Source of the DNA: Bog-473 sp963809715
GTDB taxonomy: Bacteria > Actinomycetota > Acidimicrobiia > Acidimicrobiales > RAAP-2
DNA length: 64,000 nt
Direction of reading: 5' to 3'
Assembly (NCBI GenBank): GCA_963809715.1
Contig: CAWEKO010000003.1
Coordinates: 806,001 to 870,000, forward strand
Shown here: positions 44,654 through 54,464 of the stretch, piece by piece
Position numbering within the stretch: the stretch's first letter is position 1
Layout of the letters: every line of letters starts with the position of its first letter
Notes under the pieces: model-generated
Databases searched by the model: none
Seen by the model: only the letters and a program-made list of their open reading frames with translations
What the model was told of the DNA's origin: nothing
Program-made: the position numbers and the translations under genes

Positions 44654-44950
44654 TTAGCCACTCCCGTGGCAATGCGCCAATGGTGGTCCTACGCGGTCCT
44701 TGGGGGTGTTGGCCTTACCGTCGGGCATTTTGGCGGACAAAGTGCTTTCGTAGCCCTCAACGGTTCCTGGGATCGGGTGCGCACAATATTTCAGCGTCGT
44801 TGACATCTTCGCATGGCCCAACGTGCGAAAGACATCGTGGACGGGCGGCCCGTGAAGGATCCGCCACGACGCGCGGGTGTGTGGCGCAGGGCATAGAAAG
44901 CCTTCTGGGGGTCCTTGTGGGCGCCTGTTGCCGGGCAAACGCCGGGTCTG
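44654..44950 (-). pseudogene. Decayed tyrosine recombinase (phage integrase) C-terminus
   Basis: The C-terminal box of tyrosine recombinases is recognisable: RASWRILHGPPVHDVFRTLG followed by HAKMSTTLKYCAHPIPGT, with the LGH His and a candidate nucleophile Tyr. Just upstream, the preceding FYALRHT segment lies in another frame, so the copy is frameshifted and truncated, and no N-terminal part is present. It is a relic of an integrated element. Confidence 0.65.
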
Positions 44951-45096
44951 AAGCGCAAGCTTTCGATTGGTCTTGGTTTTCGTCTTGGCGGTTTCCGGCT
45001 GGCCGTGCTCTCGGACCTGCCCGTGGCGAACGCGAACGAGGACGCTCGTGTTCGAGGAAGGCTCCCGCGCCCCTCCCTGAGCCGTTACCCGACCAG

Positions 45097-46773
45097 TCAG
45101 GGTGCGCCGCCGACCCGCTTCTCGAACGCGCCCATGTCGCAGGCGAGCCCCTGCGGGCGCGGGATCCCGCGCTGGTCGGTGGCCGGGCAGCCCGTCCCAG
45201 CGTTGCCGCCGTGGTCGAGCGCCGGGCTGTCGGATCGGAGGGCCATGGTCATCGTCGGACCCCCGTGGGAGCCGAGCAGCCCCAGCCGCGGGTGAGTTGA
45301 CGTCAGGTCGGTCGGGAGACCGAGCGCGCAGGACGTACCGCTGTCGAGGTTGTAGCCGGTGGTCTCGGTCGGCGCGGCGCCGAGGCAGTTGACGCCGCCG
45401 GTGGAGCCCGAGAAGATCGTGCCCGTGACGCGCACGTCGTGGCATGAGAGACCGAGCGCATTGGAGTTGCCCTCGAACGTTACGAACGACACCCTGCCGT
45501 TGCTGCAGGCGTAGGTCTGCACGGCCGCCTCACCGGGGTTGGCCGTGTTGGCGCTGACCGTGCTGTTGGAGAGGACGAAGCTCGATGATCCTTCGATCTG
45601 CATCGCGGCGCCGATCGGGGCACTGTTGCCCGAGAGGGTGCTCTGCGTGACCGTCACCGAGCCGGTCCCGTCGAGCCCGCCTCCCACGTCGCAGCCGTGG
45701 TTGTTCGAGAGCGTGCTCTGGGTCACGGTGTTGGCGTCCGACGTATCTGCACTGAACAGCTCGATCCCTCCGCCGTAGCACGCTGTGTTGCCGTCCAGCG
45801 TGCTGAGCAAGACGCTCAGCGAGCCGAAGCTCGAGATGGCCCCGCCTCTTGCGCCGCCCGCCGAGTTCGAATCGAGTGTGCTCCCCGTCACTGACGCCAT
45901 GCCGCCGGCGTTGGCCACCGCACCCCCTGCGTTGCCAGAGTCATCGTTGCTGAACGTGCTGTCCTTCACGATCAGCACCACGCCGGGCGCCGCCTGCCGC
46001 GGCGCGCTGCGGTCGCGCTCGACGCCTACGGCCGGCAGATTGGGCGTCGCGGGGTGGCCGTTCTGGCCGTTCTCGATCCCCCCGCCGTCACCCCCCGCGT
46101 CGTTCTCAACGAACGTGCTGTGCGCGACCGTGACCGTTCCGGGCACGTCGAGGATTCCCCCGTTATTGATCCCGCCCCCGCCGTAGTACAGCGCGGTGTT
46201 GTTCGACACCTCGCTGTGGGTGACCATCAGCCTTCCCCCAGCGTTGGTCAGGCCCCCTCCGGCGCTGGCCCGGTTGCCGATGATCGCGGAGCGCTCGACC
46301 GTGAGGGTGCCGGCGCTTTCGATCCCCCCGCCGTACCCCGAGTTCCCTGCGTTGCCGCCCGAGATCGTCATGCCCTTGACGGTGACCGTGGTGGCCGCCC
46401 CCACGAACAGGTCCCGGTTGGCGCCACCCGCGCTGACCACCGTGACTGCCCGTCCCGCGCCCGAGATCGTGACCACGTTGGCCGTCGCCTCGAGGCTGCC
46501 GAGCGTCAGGTCGTATGTCCCGGGCGGTACCTCCACCGTGATCGTGCTGCCGGCCGGGAGGGCGTCGGCCTCCTCGAGGGCGGCTCGCAACGTGCACGTG
46601 TCGAATGGCGTGACGCAGGTCCCGTTGCTCGGGTTGGCGTCGTGGGCGTCGGCCGTGCTGTCGACCTGGAACACGAACTTCGTCGAATGGGCACTGGCCA
46701 TCGCAGCCGGGGCGAGGCACCACAGCGCCGGGCCGACCACGAGGACGGTCAGCGAGCGGAGCCGAGTGGCCAC
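45097..46773 (-). CDS. Secreted right-handed beta-helix protein (CSLREA/choice-of-anchor Q type)
   Basis: A 558-residue exported protein. Signal peptide at 1-28, then a CSLREA-like motif (CTLRAALEEAD) and a long beta-helix rich in GG-NN turns (SGGNAGNSGYGGGIE, GNTACYGGGIEL). The C-terminus (ALRSDSPALDHGGN and GIPRPQGLACDMGAFE) is the choice-of-anchor Q pattern. Such proteins are surface or extracellular polysaccharide-related. No catalytic residues are assigned. Single gene. Confidence 0.85.
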   Translation of the reverse strand: MATRLRSLTVLVVGPALWCLAPAAMASAHSTKFVFQVDSTADAHDANPSNGTCVTPFDTCTLRAALEEADALPAGSTITVEVPPGTYDLTLGSLEATANVVTISGAGRAVTVVSAGGANRDLFVGAATTVTVKGMTISGGNAGNSGYGGGIESAGTLTVERSAIIGNRASAGGGLTNAGGRLMVTHSEVSNNTALYYGGGGINNGGILDVPGTVTVAHSTFVENDAGGDGGGIENGQNGHPATPNLPAVGVERDRSAPRQAAPGVVLIVKDSTFSNDDSGNAGGAVANAGGMASVTGSTLDSNSAGGARGGAISSFGSLSVLLSTLDGNTACYGGGIELFSADTSDANTVTQSTLSNNHGCDVGGGLDGTGSVTVTQSTLSGNSAPIGAAMQIEGSSSFVLSNSTVSANTANPGEAAVQTYACSNGRVSFVTFEGNSNALGLSCHDVRVTGTIFSGSTGGVNCLGAAPTETTGYNLDSGTSCALGLPTDLTSTHPRLGLLGSHGGPTMTMALRSDSPALDHGGNAGTGCPATDQRGIPRPQGLACDMGAFEKRVGGAP

Positions 46774-47031
46774 CGTTCAAGGGTACGCCCGCACGGAATC
46801 GCTGGCCAGCTCCGATCGGCGGCTCGCACTGCTGCGGCCAAGCACACACTGTCCATTTACCTGGACTCTGGATCACCGGACCTTGGACTTGGCTCGCCGG
46901 TGCCTGTCGCCGATGAAACGGGCCACGACTCGTGTGGATTCATCCCCTTCGTCCATCGAGTCGCGACGTGAGAAATCTTGCTCGGTACTCCCACTCTTCC
47001 CATCCCGCCAGAGGGGGATCATTTTCGGCGA

Positions 47032-48330
47032 TTACGGCCGGGCGGTGCTCCCGGCCAGCAGCGAGTAGAGCTCGACCATCGGCGCGGTTCCATTGACGCC
47101 GTTGGTCTGTCCGTTTTGGAGGAACAACCCACTCGGGGCGCGCTGCGTCCACATGAATTTGGCATAAGCCTTGGCTTCACTTCTGTAGTCCCTGTCGGGG
47201 TGCACCTGGTTGAGCACGAACAGGTCACGAAAGTAGATGCCGTTGAACGCCGGACCCTGGCTTTGCAGCGTCGTCCCAGTCCCGAAGTGCGATACGGCGG
47301 CCTCGGCGGTGGTTTCGGCCGCCGTCAGGTAGCTCGCGGTGCCCGTGATTTCATACTGGAGCACGTCTGCGCCAACCATGGTGCCCTGGTTGTAGCTCCA
47401 AATCGTGGTGTTCACGCTCCCACCAGGGTTGACGTGGTCGTAGTAGAGGCCACCGGGTGCAGCGAGGCAGGTGTTCATCCACTGGTACATCTGGGTGGCC
47501 CATGACAGGTCCGAGGAGTTCTTGGTCAGCTGGTAGAGCTCCAAGCCGACTTCGGCGCCGCCGGCGTTCGCCGCAGTGTTGCGCTGGCTCCCCGAGACAT
47601 CCTCCCAGAAGACGCCACCGGGACATCCGTCGGTGCTGCTCGTATCCCAGCCGGACACGATGAAGTCGAAGGTGTCCTGGGCCGATGAGAGATCGGTCGG
47701 ATTCCCGGTGAGCTGATAGCCCTCGAGTAGGTCTAGCGCGGACCAGACGTTGTCGTCGTAGTAGGTGTTCCCACCGGGGCCCGCCGGTGGTGCCACCGCT
47801 GATTCGAATGCTTGAGGTTGGCTTGCTCCGCTGGGACTGATCTCATTGAGATCGGCGTAGGCGAGCAGTCCCTTGCGCCGCGCGTTGACGGCCGTGGCGT
47901 AGCTCGAGCCACCCGGGCTCCCGTACAGGAACTCGGTGCCTGCCATGGCGTTGGTGAACGGCCATAGGCACGAGTAGGGATCACAGCTATTCGAAGGTAA
48001 CCCTTGATAGAGCTTCACCAGCGGCTCATAGAGGTTCTTCTGGAGAGCTTGATAACTCGCTATAGCCTCCTGCTCGTTGGTCGTCGTCGCTGTGCTCTGT
48101 GCTGATTCTTGGACGGGAAATCGCTGCGAAGAGGCGGCCGTTGCGGTTGCGCCGCCCAACGCCAAATATGCAATCAAAACCGCCGCCCAGAACACGATGA
48201 GAGGACCAAGCACGTCCCGTCGATATCTTGAATCGCTCACATGGCGAATGCTCGATTCGGCGTTAAAAGCTGGCATGAGAACCTTTTCTCGGGAGCCAGA
48301 ATCGGATTTCGACATAGTGCCATAGGTCAT
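47032..48330 (-). CDS. Exported GH76-type alpha-1,6-mannanase-like glycosidase
   Basis: A 432-residue protein with an N-terminal membrane anchor or signal (VLGPLIVFWAAVLIAYLALGG) followed by the (alpha/alpha)6 barrel of GH76. The paired catalytic Asp in YYDDNVWSALDLLEGY and the SYNQGTMVGA segment are visible. It probably hydrolyses alpha-1,6-mannan. ATG 48330 has a ggcggaag ribosome site; a GTG at 48378 is possible. It is a likely partner of the beta-helix and GH43 proteins in sugar use or wall turnover. Confidence 0.85.
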   Translation of the reverse strand: MTYGTMSKSDSGSREKVLMPAFNAESSIRHVSDSRYRRDVLGPLIVFWAAVLIAYLALGGATATAASSQRFPVQESAQSTATTTNEQEAIASYQALQKNLYEPLVKLYQGLPSNSCDPYSCLWPFTNAMAGTEFLYGSPGGSSYATAVNARRKGLLAYADLNEISPSGASQPQAFESAVAPPAGPGGNTYYDDNVWSALDLLEGYQLTGNPTDLSSAQDTFDFIVSGWDTSSTDGCPGGVFWEDVSGSQRNTAANAGGAEVGLELYQLTKNSSDLSWATQMYQWMNTCLAAPGGLYYDHVNPGGSVNTTIWSYNQGTMVGADVLQYEITGTASYLTAAETTAEAAVSHFGTGTTLQSQGPAFNGIYFRDLFVLNQVHPDRDYRSEAKAYAKFMWTQRAPSGLFLQNGQTNGVNGTAPMVELYSLLAGSTARP

Positions 48331-48439
48331 CGGACTTCCGCCTTCAGCCAAAACGAAGATTTGGCCAGGCACACTCACGACGGTGTATCAACCGCTCGTT
48401 GTGCGGTCTATTGCCGCCAAGGGGCTACCGTCCAGTGAC

Positions 48440-48658
48440 ATGGCAACCCATGACGTCACTATCGACCTACCCACGCGATTCGTGCTCCATTCAGACGTGA
48501 CTTTCGCCGTATGGAGTGACGAAGCGAAACTCGGCGAACTTCAGGTAAGCAAGGGCTCTATCGACTGGCTGCCTGGGAATGGCCGAACCCGCTACCGGAT
48601 GCGTTGGGAGAAGTTCAACGATCTCATGAAGGAACAGGGCCGAAAGACGCCTCGATAG
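48440..48658 (+). CDS. Small conserved hypothetical protein
   Basis: A 72-residue protein from ATG 48440 (HDVTIDLPTRFVLHSDVTF, then LGELQVSKGSIDWLPGNGR). Similar small proteins occur in many actinobacteria without known role. The basic C-terminus (RMRWEKFNDLMKEQGRK) is a likely helix. Divergent from the GH76 gene. Confidence 0.7.
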   Translation: MATHDVTIDLPTRFVLHSDVTFAVWSDEAKLGELQVSKGSIDWLPGNGRTRYRMRWEKFNDLMKEQGRKTPR

Positions 48659-49443
48659 TCCAGAAGATCTAGGGCACTGTCGATCGCATGAAACCGGGGC
48701 AAGATGGCACGGGCAGCCGTTACACCCTCAAGCAATGCAGTGGTGATGACGCCGGCGCCGAGGGGCGAGACCGACGCAAGCTGTTGGGCACAGTCACCAT
48801 CACGAATCCGATGGCCGTGGGACCAAGCGGGCCAGTACCTTCCAACCGCCCAGTTGGTTTTGGTACTTCCAGGGCACCGAAGCCGCCATCTTCGTTGTGC
48901 TGGCCATGGTTCTTGTTGCCTTCGCATATCGAATCGTGCTCCGTCGAGACGCATAGGTGTCGGGTCGTCGTCATCGACATGAGTAAGCGCGGCTTACATC
49001 AACCAAATCACAATTCGCTACGCCACTCCTCGCGCTACCCTGCAGGCGACCTCAGGCCGACGCAGCCGGCCCACAGCGACGGGCATTCCTTTGGAATCAA
49101 CCGTCGAGGTGTGAGCAACCATCGCGACCGAGCACAGTCCGCTTATAGGTCGATGATCGATTAGGCCTTTGCTCTCATCCGGCTCCCTCAGATCCAAGCC
49201 CGCGGTGCCCTGATCAACCCGTGTTTGGTACCCTGCTCAGTGCTGTGGCGATATGAACACGTCCGGACCGGACGTCAACCAAGGTGGGGCCCGATCACCG
49301 GAAGGCTCAGGGCATCCGAAGTCCTGTCGTGATGCTTGGTCGGGACGCGTTCGCGCAAAGGTCGTCCGACCGATCTGAGCTTGCGCCGATATCGATCACA
49401 AGGTCTCTACCCCTCGACTGGCGGCACTGTGAGCAGGAGTCCC
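48659..49443. other. Gap with a possible gene fragment encoding a membrane tail
   Basis: About 785 bp without an intact gene. On the plus strand, 48845-48956 encodes PPSWFWYFQGTEAAIFVVLA and VLVAFAYRIVLRRDA before a TAG, a convincing membrane-helix tail with no start in its frame. It may be the remnant of a gene that lost its 5' part. The other frames of this stretch are unconvincing. Confidence 0.4.
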
Positions 49444-49938
49444 ATGGCGCCTGCTGAACTCGTCCGTCGGTTCTCGCATTCCTTCGCTTGTTATACCCCA
49501 GCCGCCCCGGGCGAGGTCTGGGACGCGTTGACGAGCGCCTCTCGGACCAGGACCTACCTCGACGGCCTCTCCGTCTACTCCACCTGGAAGGCCGATGCCG
49601 ACATCACGGCCGACTTCGACGGCACCATAAGCCTCACCGGCCAAGTCATCTGTTCGCGACCGGGCGAACGGCTTTCCTATTTCCTTCAGGCCGCAGCAAC
49701 CGACCCACCGACATACCTGACCTGGTTGCTCCGACAAAGTCCGAGCGGTACCACGATTACCCTCGTCATTGACGAACCCGAGACACCCGACACCAGCGAA
49801 GATGCCGAAGACACCTGGCTACCGTTGCTCGATGCGCTGCAACAACACCTCAGATGTAAGCGAGACCCCACGACGAATCAGGCAACAGATGTCTCGCCAA
49901 ACCCCATGGCCCAGACCGCCCCGGAGCAATTCGGTTGA
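49444..49938 (+). CDS. SRPBCC/AHSA1-like protein
   Basis: A 164-residue START-like ligand-binding protein: SFACYTPAAPGEVWDALTSA, then ADFDGTISLTGQVICSRPGE and the C-terminal helix DTWLPLLDALQQHL, as in AHSA1/SRPBCC proteins that bind hydrophobic ligands. ATG 49444 follows caggag; a GTG at 49429 is also in frame. Unknown ligand. Stands alone. Confidence 0.82.
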   Translation: MAPAELVRRFSHSFACYTPAAPGEVWDALTSASRTRTYLDGLSVYSTWKADADITADFDGTISLTGQVICSRPGERLSYFLQAAATDPPTYLTWLLRQSPSGTTITLVIDEPETPDTSEDAEDTWLPLLDALQQHLRCKRDPTTNQATDVSPNPMAQTAPEQFG

Positions 49939-50161
49939 TAGCGGTTCTCTAGGGCAAGCCGGATCCGGCGATCTACTCCTGCACCACGCACAGCTTCATC
50001 CGGGCGAGTTGCGACCCGTTGCGGACGCGAAGAAGTCGACGAGCGGATGCGATGGGTCGGACGGGCCCAATCGTTGAGAATCGGAGCCCCCCTTACAGCA
50101 CGGGAGTGCGGTTGATTTCCCCAGTCACCTCCTACAAGGAGGGCAGGAAGCGAACCGAGCG

Positions 50162-50677
50162 TCAACTGGCGGGCAGTCCGTCTCGTAGATACTGATCGAT
50201 CAAGGCACTGATGATCTCGCGTTCCCCGAACACGGCCGTACTCAACTCCGCACCGAGCCCGGACACGGCAAGAAACTGGGCATTGGTGACAACCTCGTGC
50301 CGCGTCTGCCAAATGAAATACGCCGCGTGAAGCCGGGCGCTGATTTCATCGTGGGCGAGGCGGACATCCTTACGGTTTCTCGTCCACCTAGGGCGAGACG
50401 CGATGTCGACGCCGACGAGTGCGATCACCACCTCCTGGTAGATCGTCCATCCGGTCGACCCTATGTCGAGGCGCTGTTCGTCTGGCGGCGATGCCGACAA
50501 GTACAGCAGCGCAATCGGAAGGCGAATGATGATCGTGCGAGTGGCCCGCCGTAGCTCCTCATATCGAGCTGACCTACGGTTGAGCCCTTCGGTGAGGAAT
50601 ACACCCAAAAGGACGACGCTACCGGATATGACGCCGCCGACGATGGCCGCCTGAATCTCTACTGAGACGCCCAGCAC
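50162..50677 (-). CDS. Hypothetical protein with one N-terminal membrane helix
   Basis: A 171-residue protein with an N-terminal helix (AAIVGGVISGSVVLLGVFL), then a helical cytoplasmic domain with basic RRSARYEELRRATR. Common orphan type; no family. The neighbouring gaps contain only shadow frames. Confidence 0.68.
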   Translation of the reverse strand: MLGVSVEIQAAIVGGVISGSVVLLGVFLTEGLNRRSARYEELRRATRTIIIRLPIALLYLSASPPDEQRLDIGSTGWTIYQEVVIALVGVDIASRPRWTRNRKDVRLAHDEISARLHAAYFIWQTRHEVVTNAQFLAVSGLGAELSTAVFGEREIISALIDQYLRDGLPAS

Positions 50678-50977
50678 AGGTCGCGAAGGGTACCCCTACG
50701 TCGGACGCACCGCTGGAGTTGTCCTGTTCACGCGATGAGGGTTATCGACTGGCCTCCTGCTCGACAATCGGGGAGTGGTTGGTGGGCGCAACGGCGGAGA
50801 AGCGTTGGGTCGAGGGGACGTGCGGGGGTGCGGGGCAGCTGGCTGGATTGCGGCGGTGGGGTGCGGCGATTCTTTCCCGGCATCTGGGGCCAGCCGTCAG
50901 TGCCTGCCTGGATGCATTGTGGGTCGCACCGAAAGGCCGACGCCAGGCAAGCCGAGGCCGAGTCTTAGATTTGAGCA

Positions 50978-51445
50978 GTGCCGGCAAGCCTGCGACCGCT
51001 CACGGACGAGGAGCTCTCGGAGTTCATCGAAGCTGATGTCGAGCGATACGTCGAAGAAAGAGTGAGATCGGGAGAGCGGCCAGATGTGGCTGGACGGATT
51101 GCCCACGAACAATCGAAGGCGCTGTTTCCCGACGGAACTCCCGCCGACGGCCAGCTCCTCTTCCGGGTCCTCGATGGGGACGGTGCGGCCGTCGGCACGC
51201 TTTGGATCGGGATCCAACAGGCTGACCAACCGGGAGTCTTTTGGGTTTGGGACGTGCGGATTGACGAGGCCCATCGGGGCAAGGGGTTCGGACGAGCGGC
51301 CATGGAACTCGCGGAGGCCGAAGCTCGCTCGCGGGGCGCTTCAGAACTGGGACTCAACGTCTTCGGGCACAACCAAGTTGCAAGACGGCTCTATGAATCC
51401 ATGGGCTACACAGCTACGGCAATTCGTATGAAGAAGAGCCTTTAA
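50978..51445 (+). CDS. GNAT-family N-acetyltransferase
   Basis: A 155-residue acetyl-CoA-dependent acyltransferase. The acetyl-CoA loop is in VRIDEAHRGKGFGRAAMELA (R/Q-x-x-G-x-G/A as RGKGFG), and the C-terminal LNVFGHNQVARRLYESMGY motif is typical. Starts at GTG 50978. Substrate unknown. Confidence 0.92.
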   Translation: MPASLRPLTDEELSEFIEADVERYVEERVRSGERPDVAGRIAHEQSKALFPDGTPADGQLLFRVLDGDGAAVGTLWIGIQQADQPGVFWVWDVRIDEAHRGKGFGRAAMELAEAEARSRGASELGLNVFGHNQVARRLYESMGYTATAIRMKKSL

Positions 51446-51977
51446 GTCGGTTTCGCGTTCTCACCATCCGCAGTACGGGGGCAGGGGCAGATCAAAAATC
51501 CACGGCGAAAATCTTCCAGGACTCGGGCCTGTCCTTCCATCGATGCTCACCCCGATCTCTATGAATCTGATGCCAGACCCGGCGACGAGGTCGACAACGT
51601 TGCCGGTACGAGAACCTCACCACGTGTCGTCAGCGCCGCCGCGCGGCACCGATATGAACGGCAATACTCCGAACGCCATCCTCAACCATGACGACCTCGC
51701 CGACACGAAGTCCTGCTCGAATCTCGATTCTGAGGCTGTGAAGTAGTTCGCCGCGAAGCATCCTGGCGGGCATCCGCTCCAAGTACTCTCAGCGCCAGGG
51801 CCTTATCCGCGCTCACTCTCCAAGAGTAGGTTGCGCCTGCACGCACTCGGCCCGGCGGTACGGGGCCGTCCGATGGCCGGGTAAGCCGCCGACCTATGCT
51901 TCGCCGGTAGCGGCAGTCTGTCGATGCGTTTGGATCTCTCGGACCCAGTCGGTTTTCGATACGGCGAGGAGGAGGCA
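51446..51977. other. Intergenic region without convincing genes
   Basis: About 530 bp between the GNAT and BKACE genes. A 67-residue plus-strand frame (51543-51746) and minus-strand frames show no family features. Nothing else seen. Confidence 0.4.
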
Positions 51978-52823
51978 ATGGAGCAGCCGGTCATTATCGA
52001 GGCGGCGATCAATGGGCTGACCTCCAAGCAGGAGAATCGCAACGTCCCCCGATCGGCCGCTGAGATTACTGCCGACGCATTGGCATGTCTGGAGGAAGGG
52101 GCAACGATCGTCCACAATCACGTCGATCTGGTGATGGTGGATGGTCCCGCCGCCGCGGCTTGCTACCTCGAGTCGTGGGAGCCTGTCTGGCGGAAGGTTC
52201 CTGGCGCATTGCTCTATCCCACGGTGAACGCTGGACCGGTGGAGATGAGCTTTTCTCATCTGCCTTTGCTTGCCGCCGCCGGCTGCAGAATCGGAATCAT
52301 CGATGCGGGCTCTGTAAATCTCGGCAATTTCGTCTACGTGAACTCCAGCTCAGACATCGATCACCAGCTTCGAGTCTGCGTGGAAAACCAACTGGCGCCG
52401 AGCATGGCCATCTTCGAGCCCGGATTCCTGAGGAAGGCGTTGCAGTTGTCCCGGCAGGGCCGGCTCCCTGTGGGGACAATGCTCAAGCTCTATTTCGCAG
52501 CGGAGTCCGGATACCTCGGCGGTGTCTTCGGGCTGCCACCAACAGAACCTGCCTTGGACGCCTATCTGTCCATCTTGGGGGATTGCCCCCTCCCATGGTC
52601 GGTCGCCGTCATGGGCGACGACGTCGTGGACAGTGCGGTTGGGAGACTCGCTGTTGAACGAGGAGGCCATCTTCATGTTGGCCTCGAAGACTGGGCCGGA
52701 GTCGGTGCCCCCACGAACGCGGATGTGGTTTCCAGAGCACGGGCTCTTTGTGCTGAGGTCGGACGTCCTGTTTCTGACCACGCACAGACTGTCGAGCTGC
52801 TCTCTCTCCCTCTTCACGACTGA
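51978..52823 (+). CDS. BKACE family enzyme (beta-keto acid cleavage, DUF849)
   Basis: A 281-residue TIM-barrel enzyme of the 3-keto-5-aminohexanoate cleavage family, which condenses a beta-keto acid with acetyl-CoA. The zinc HxH is His46-His48 in GATIVHNHVD, and the later HLHVGLEDW motif has the third His and Glu. ATG 51978 is behind gaggaggagg; an in-frame ATG at 51924 adds 18 residues. The substrate type varies widely in the family and cannot be inferred. Confidence 0.9.
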   Translation: MEQPVIIEAAINGLTSKQENRNVPRSAAEITADALACLEEGATIVHNHVDLVMVDGPAAAACYLESWEPVWRKVPGALLYPTVNAGPVEMSFSHLPLLAAAGCRIGIIDAGSVNLGNFVYVNSSSDIDHQLRVCVENQLAPSMAIFEPGFLRKALQLSRQGRLPVGTMLKLYFAAESGYLGGVFGLPPTEPALDAYLSILGDCPLPWSVAVMGDDVVDSAVGRLAVERGGHLHVGLEDWAGVGAPTNADVVSRARALCAEVGRPVSDHAQTVELLSLPLHD

Positions 52824-53245
52824 GGAGTTCGAACACGACTGAGCCAGTTGGCCTCCGAACCGTACGAGGGCGGATCGCCTCGCGAGAAGACACCATACGA
52901 TTCCGCAATCGGGATCCTTGTGGTGTCACGTTCTGGACGTTGGACCTGGCGCGAGCCCGGACTCCCACGTGATTGACACCTCATCGAGTATGCCAACTTT
53001 GTAGCGGTAGGTGCTGTTTCATTGCCGCTTCGGCGCCGCGGGTTCTGGGGCACGGTTCGGTGTAGGTCAGTTTCCCCACGGGTCACCAGCACCTCAGGCT
53101 CCGTCGTGGACACATGGCACCACGAGCAAGCAAACCGCGGTGCACCACAACTGCGCGCCAGGGAGTTGAGCGTGACTTTGGGGTGTCGACGCATGAGCCG
53201 GCGCGTAGACACACGCGAGAGACCCGACGACGCTGGTTATCCTCG
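52824..53245. other. Intergenic region without convincing genes
   Basis: About 420 bp. The frames here lack family features; an in-frame extension of the phosphotransferase gene upstream to 53114 is basic and unlike the family. Confidence 0.4.
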
Positions 53246-53998
53246 ATGATGATGGCCGAGGTGGAGGAGGTCGAGGTTGTCGTCGCCCATAGCGAGCGCG
53301 CGACCCTACGCGTCGGCGACGTGTTCCTAAAGATCGACGCTGATCAGACCCGCACCGACATCGAGGTCGAGGCGATGGCTCTGGCGCCGGTCCCGACCCC
53401 GGAGATCCTGTGGCGGAAGCCGCCTGTGCTCGCACTCGCCGCTCTCCCGGGGACGGCACTCGGCCACCTCGGCGAGCCGTCTAGCGCGTCGGCGGCGGCG
53501 TGGGCCGCAGCGGGTGCCGCCGTCCGGGCTCTGCACGACGCGCCGCTGCCGCCATGGCCCGGTCGGAGCGTCGACGAGCTCGCATCACGTCTCGCCGGCG
53601 AGTGCGAGTGGCTCATGGCCAACGACGTTCTTCCCGCCGACGTGATCACACGCAACCGCCGGCTCGCCGAGACTGCACTCCGGCCGCGGCCACCGGTGTT
53701 CACCCATGGCGACCTGCAGGTCGATCACATCTTCGTCGCCGATGACGTGGTCACCGGCGTCATCGACTGGTCCGAGGCGTCCCAGGGCGACGCGCTCTCT
53801 GACCTCGCCACCCTCACGCTCGGACACGAGGAGCACCTTGGCGACGTCGTCGCCGGCTACGGCACCGACGTCAACCGCGACCTCATCCGCGCGTGGTGCT
53901 CGTTGCGATGCCTGCTTAACGTCCGCTGGCTGGTCGAGCACGGCTTTGGCCCGCCCGATGAGATGCCCGAGGTCGCCGTGTTGCGATCCCGGCCATGA
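53246..53998 (+). CDS. Aminoglycoside-phosphotransferase-like kinase
   Basis: A protein of about 250 residues of the APH/choline kinase fold. The catalytic loop is FTHGDLQVDHIFVADD, where the usual HGDxxxxN has His in place of the metal-binding Asn, and the DFG-equivalent is GVIDWSEASQGD. An N-lobe with a FLKIDADQTRTDIEVEA segment supplies the Lys. The start is the first of three consecutive ATGs (53246). The Asn change may affect metal binding, though close relatives with variant loops exist. Substrate unknown. Confidence 0.82.
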   Translation: MMMAEVEEVEVVVAHSERATLRVGDVFLKIDADQTRTDIEVEAMALAPVPTPEILWRKPPVLALAALPGTALGHLGEPSSASAAAWAAAGAAVRALHDAPLPPWPGRSVDELASRLAGECEWLMANDVLPADVITRNRRLAETALRPRPPVFTHGDLQVDHIFVADDVVTGVIDWSEASQGDALSDLATLTLGHEEHLGDVVAGYGTDVNRDLIRAWCSLRCLLNVRWLVEHGFGPPDEMPEVAVLRSRP

Positions 53999-54286
53999 GG
54001 CTGCGCGAGCCGGACGGCTAGGAGTGCCCGTTCTGCCGCTATCGCCGGCGGATCTGTCGAAACCCGTCGTCTTGCTTACCGACGAGGTCATAGTCCTCGT
54101 AAATATCAGGGCTACCTGCTCGCTGTCGCCGATGCGATGGACCTTGCTCGAGTGGATACGTTCCGCGAAGACCCAACCGACCGAACGCGACCGATCGCGC
54201 TCGTTGGCACGCGGGGAAACCGCGGGGACAATCGAGGAGTCGAGGTGCGGACCCGAAATAGGGCCCTCTCACCAGGGATTTTGGTT

Positions 54287-54363
54287 TGGTGGAGGCGATG
54301 GGACTTGAACCCACGAACCTCTTGACTGCCAGTCAAGCGCTCTACCAGCTGAGCTACGCCCCC
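54287..54363 (-). tRNA. tRNA-Ala (GGC)
   Basis: A 77-nt cloverleaf on the minus strand, including an encoded CCA. The anticodon stem CTTGA/TCAAG encloses CTGGCAG, giving anticodon GGC. The acceptor stem GGGGGCG/CGCCTCC contains the G3:U70 pair that identifies tRNA-Ala. The T arm GTGGGTTCAAGTCCCAT is complete. Confidence 0.97.
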
Positions 54364-54464
54364 AGTGGTGGGGATCCAACCTAGCAGTCGATGTGGCGAC
54401 TCTCGGGCCGGTCGGAGACCTCGATGTGCACCCCGAGGGGCGGACGAGAGTGGCCGGAAAGCGG

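Noticed and set aside
48688..49164. 158-residue plus-strand gene
   Set aside because: Composition unlike neighbours and it runs across a better frame (the membrane tail).
51543..51746. 67-residue plus-strand frame
   Set aside because: No family similarity, no ribosome site and ordinary chance length.
54287..54363. Attachment-site duplication of tRNA-Ala
   Set aside because: No second copy of its 3' end found by eye in the window.
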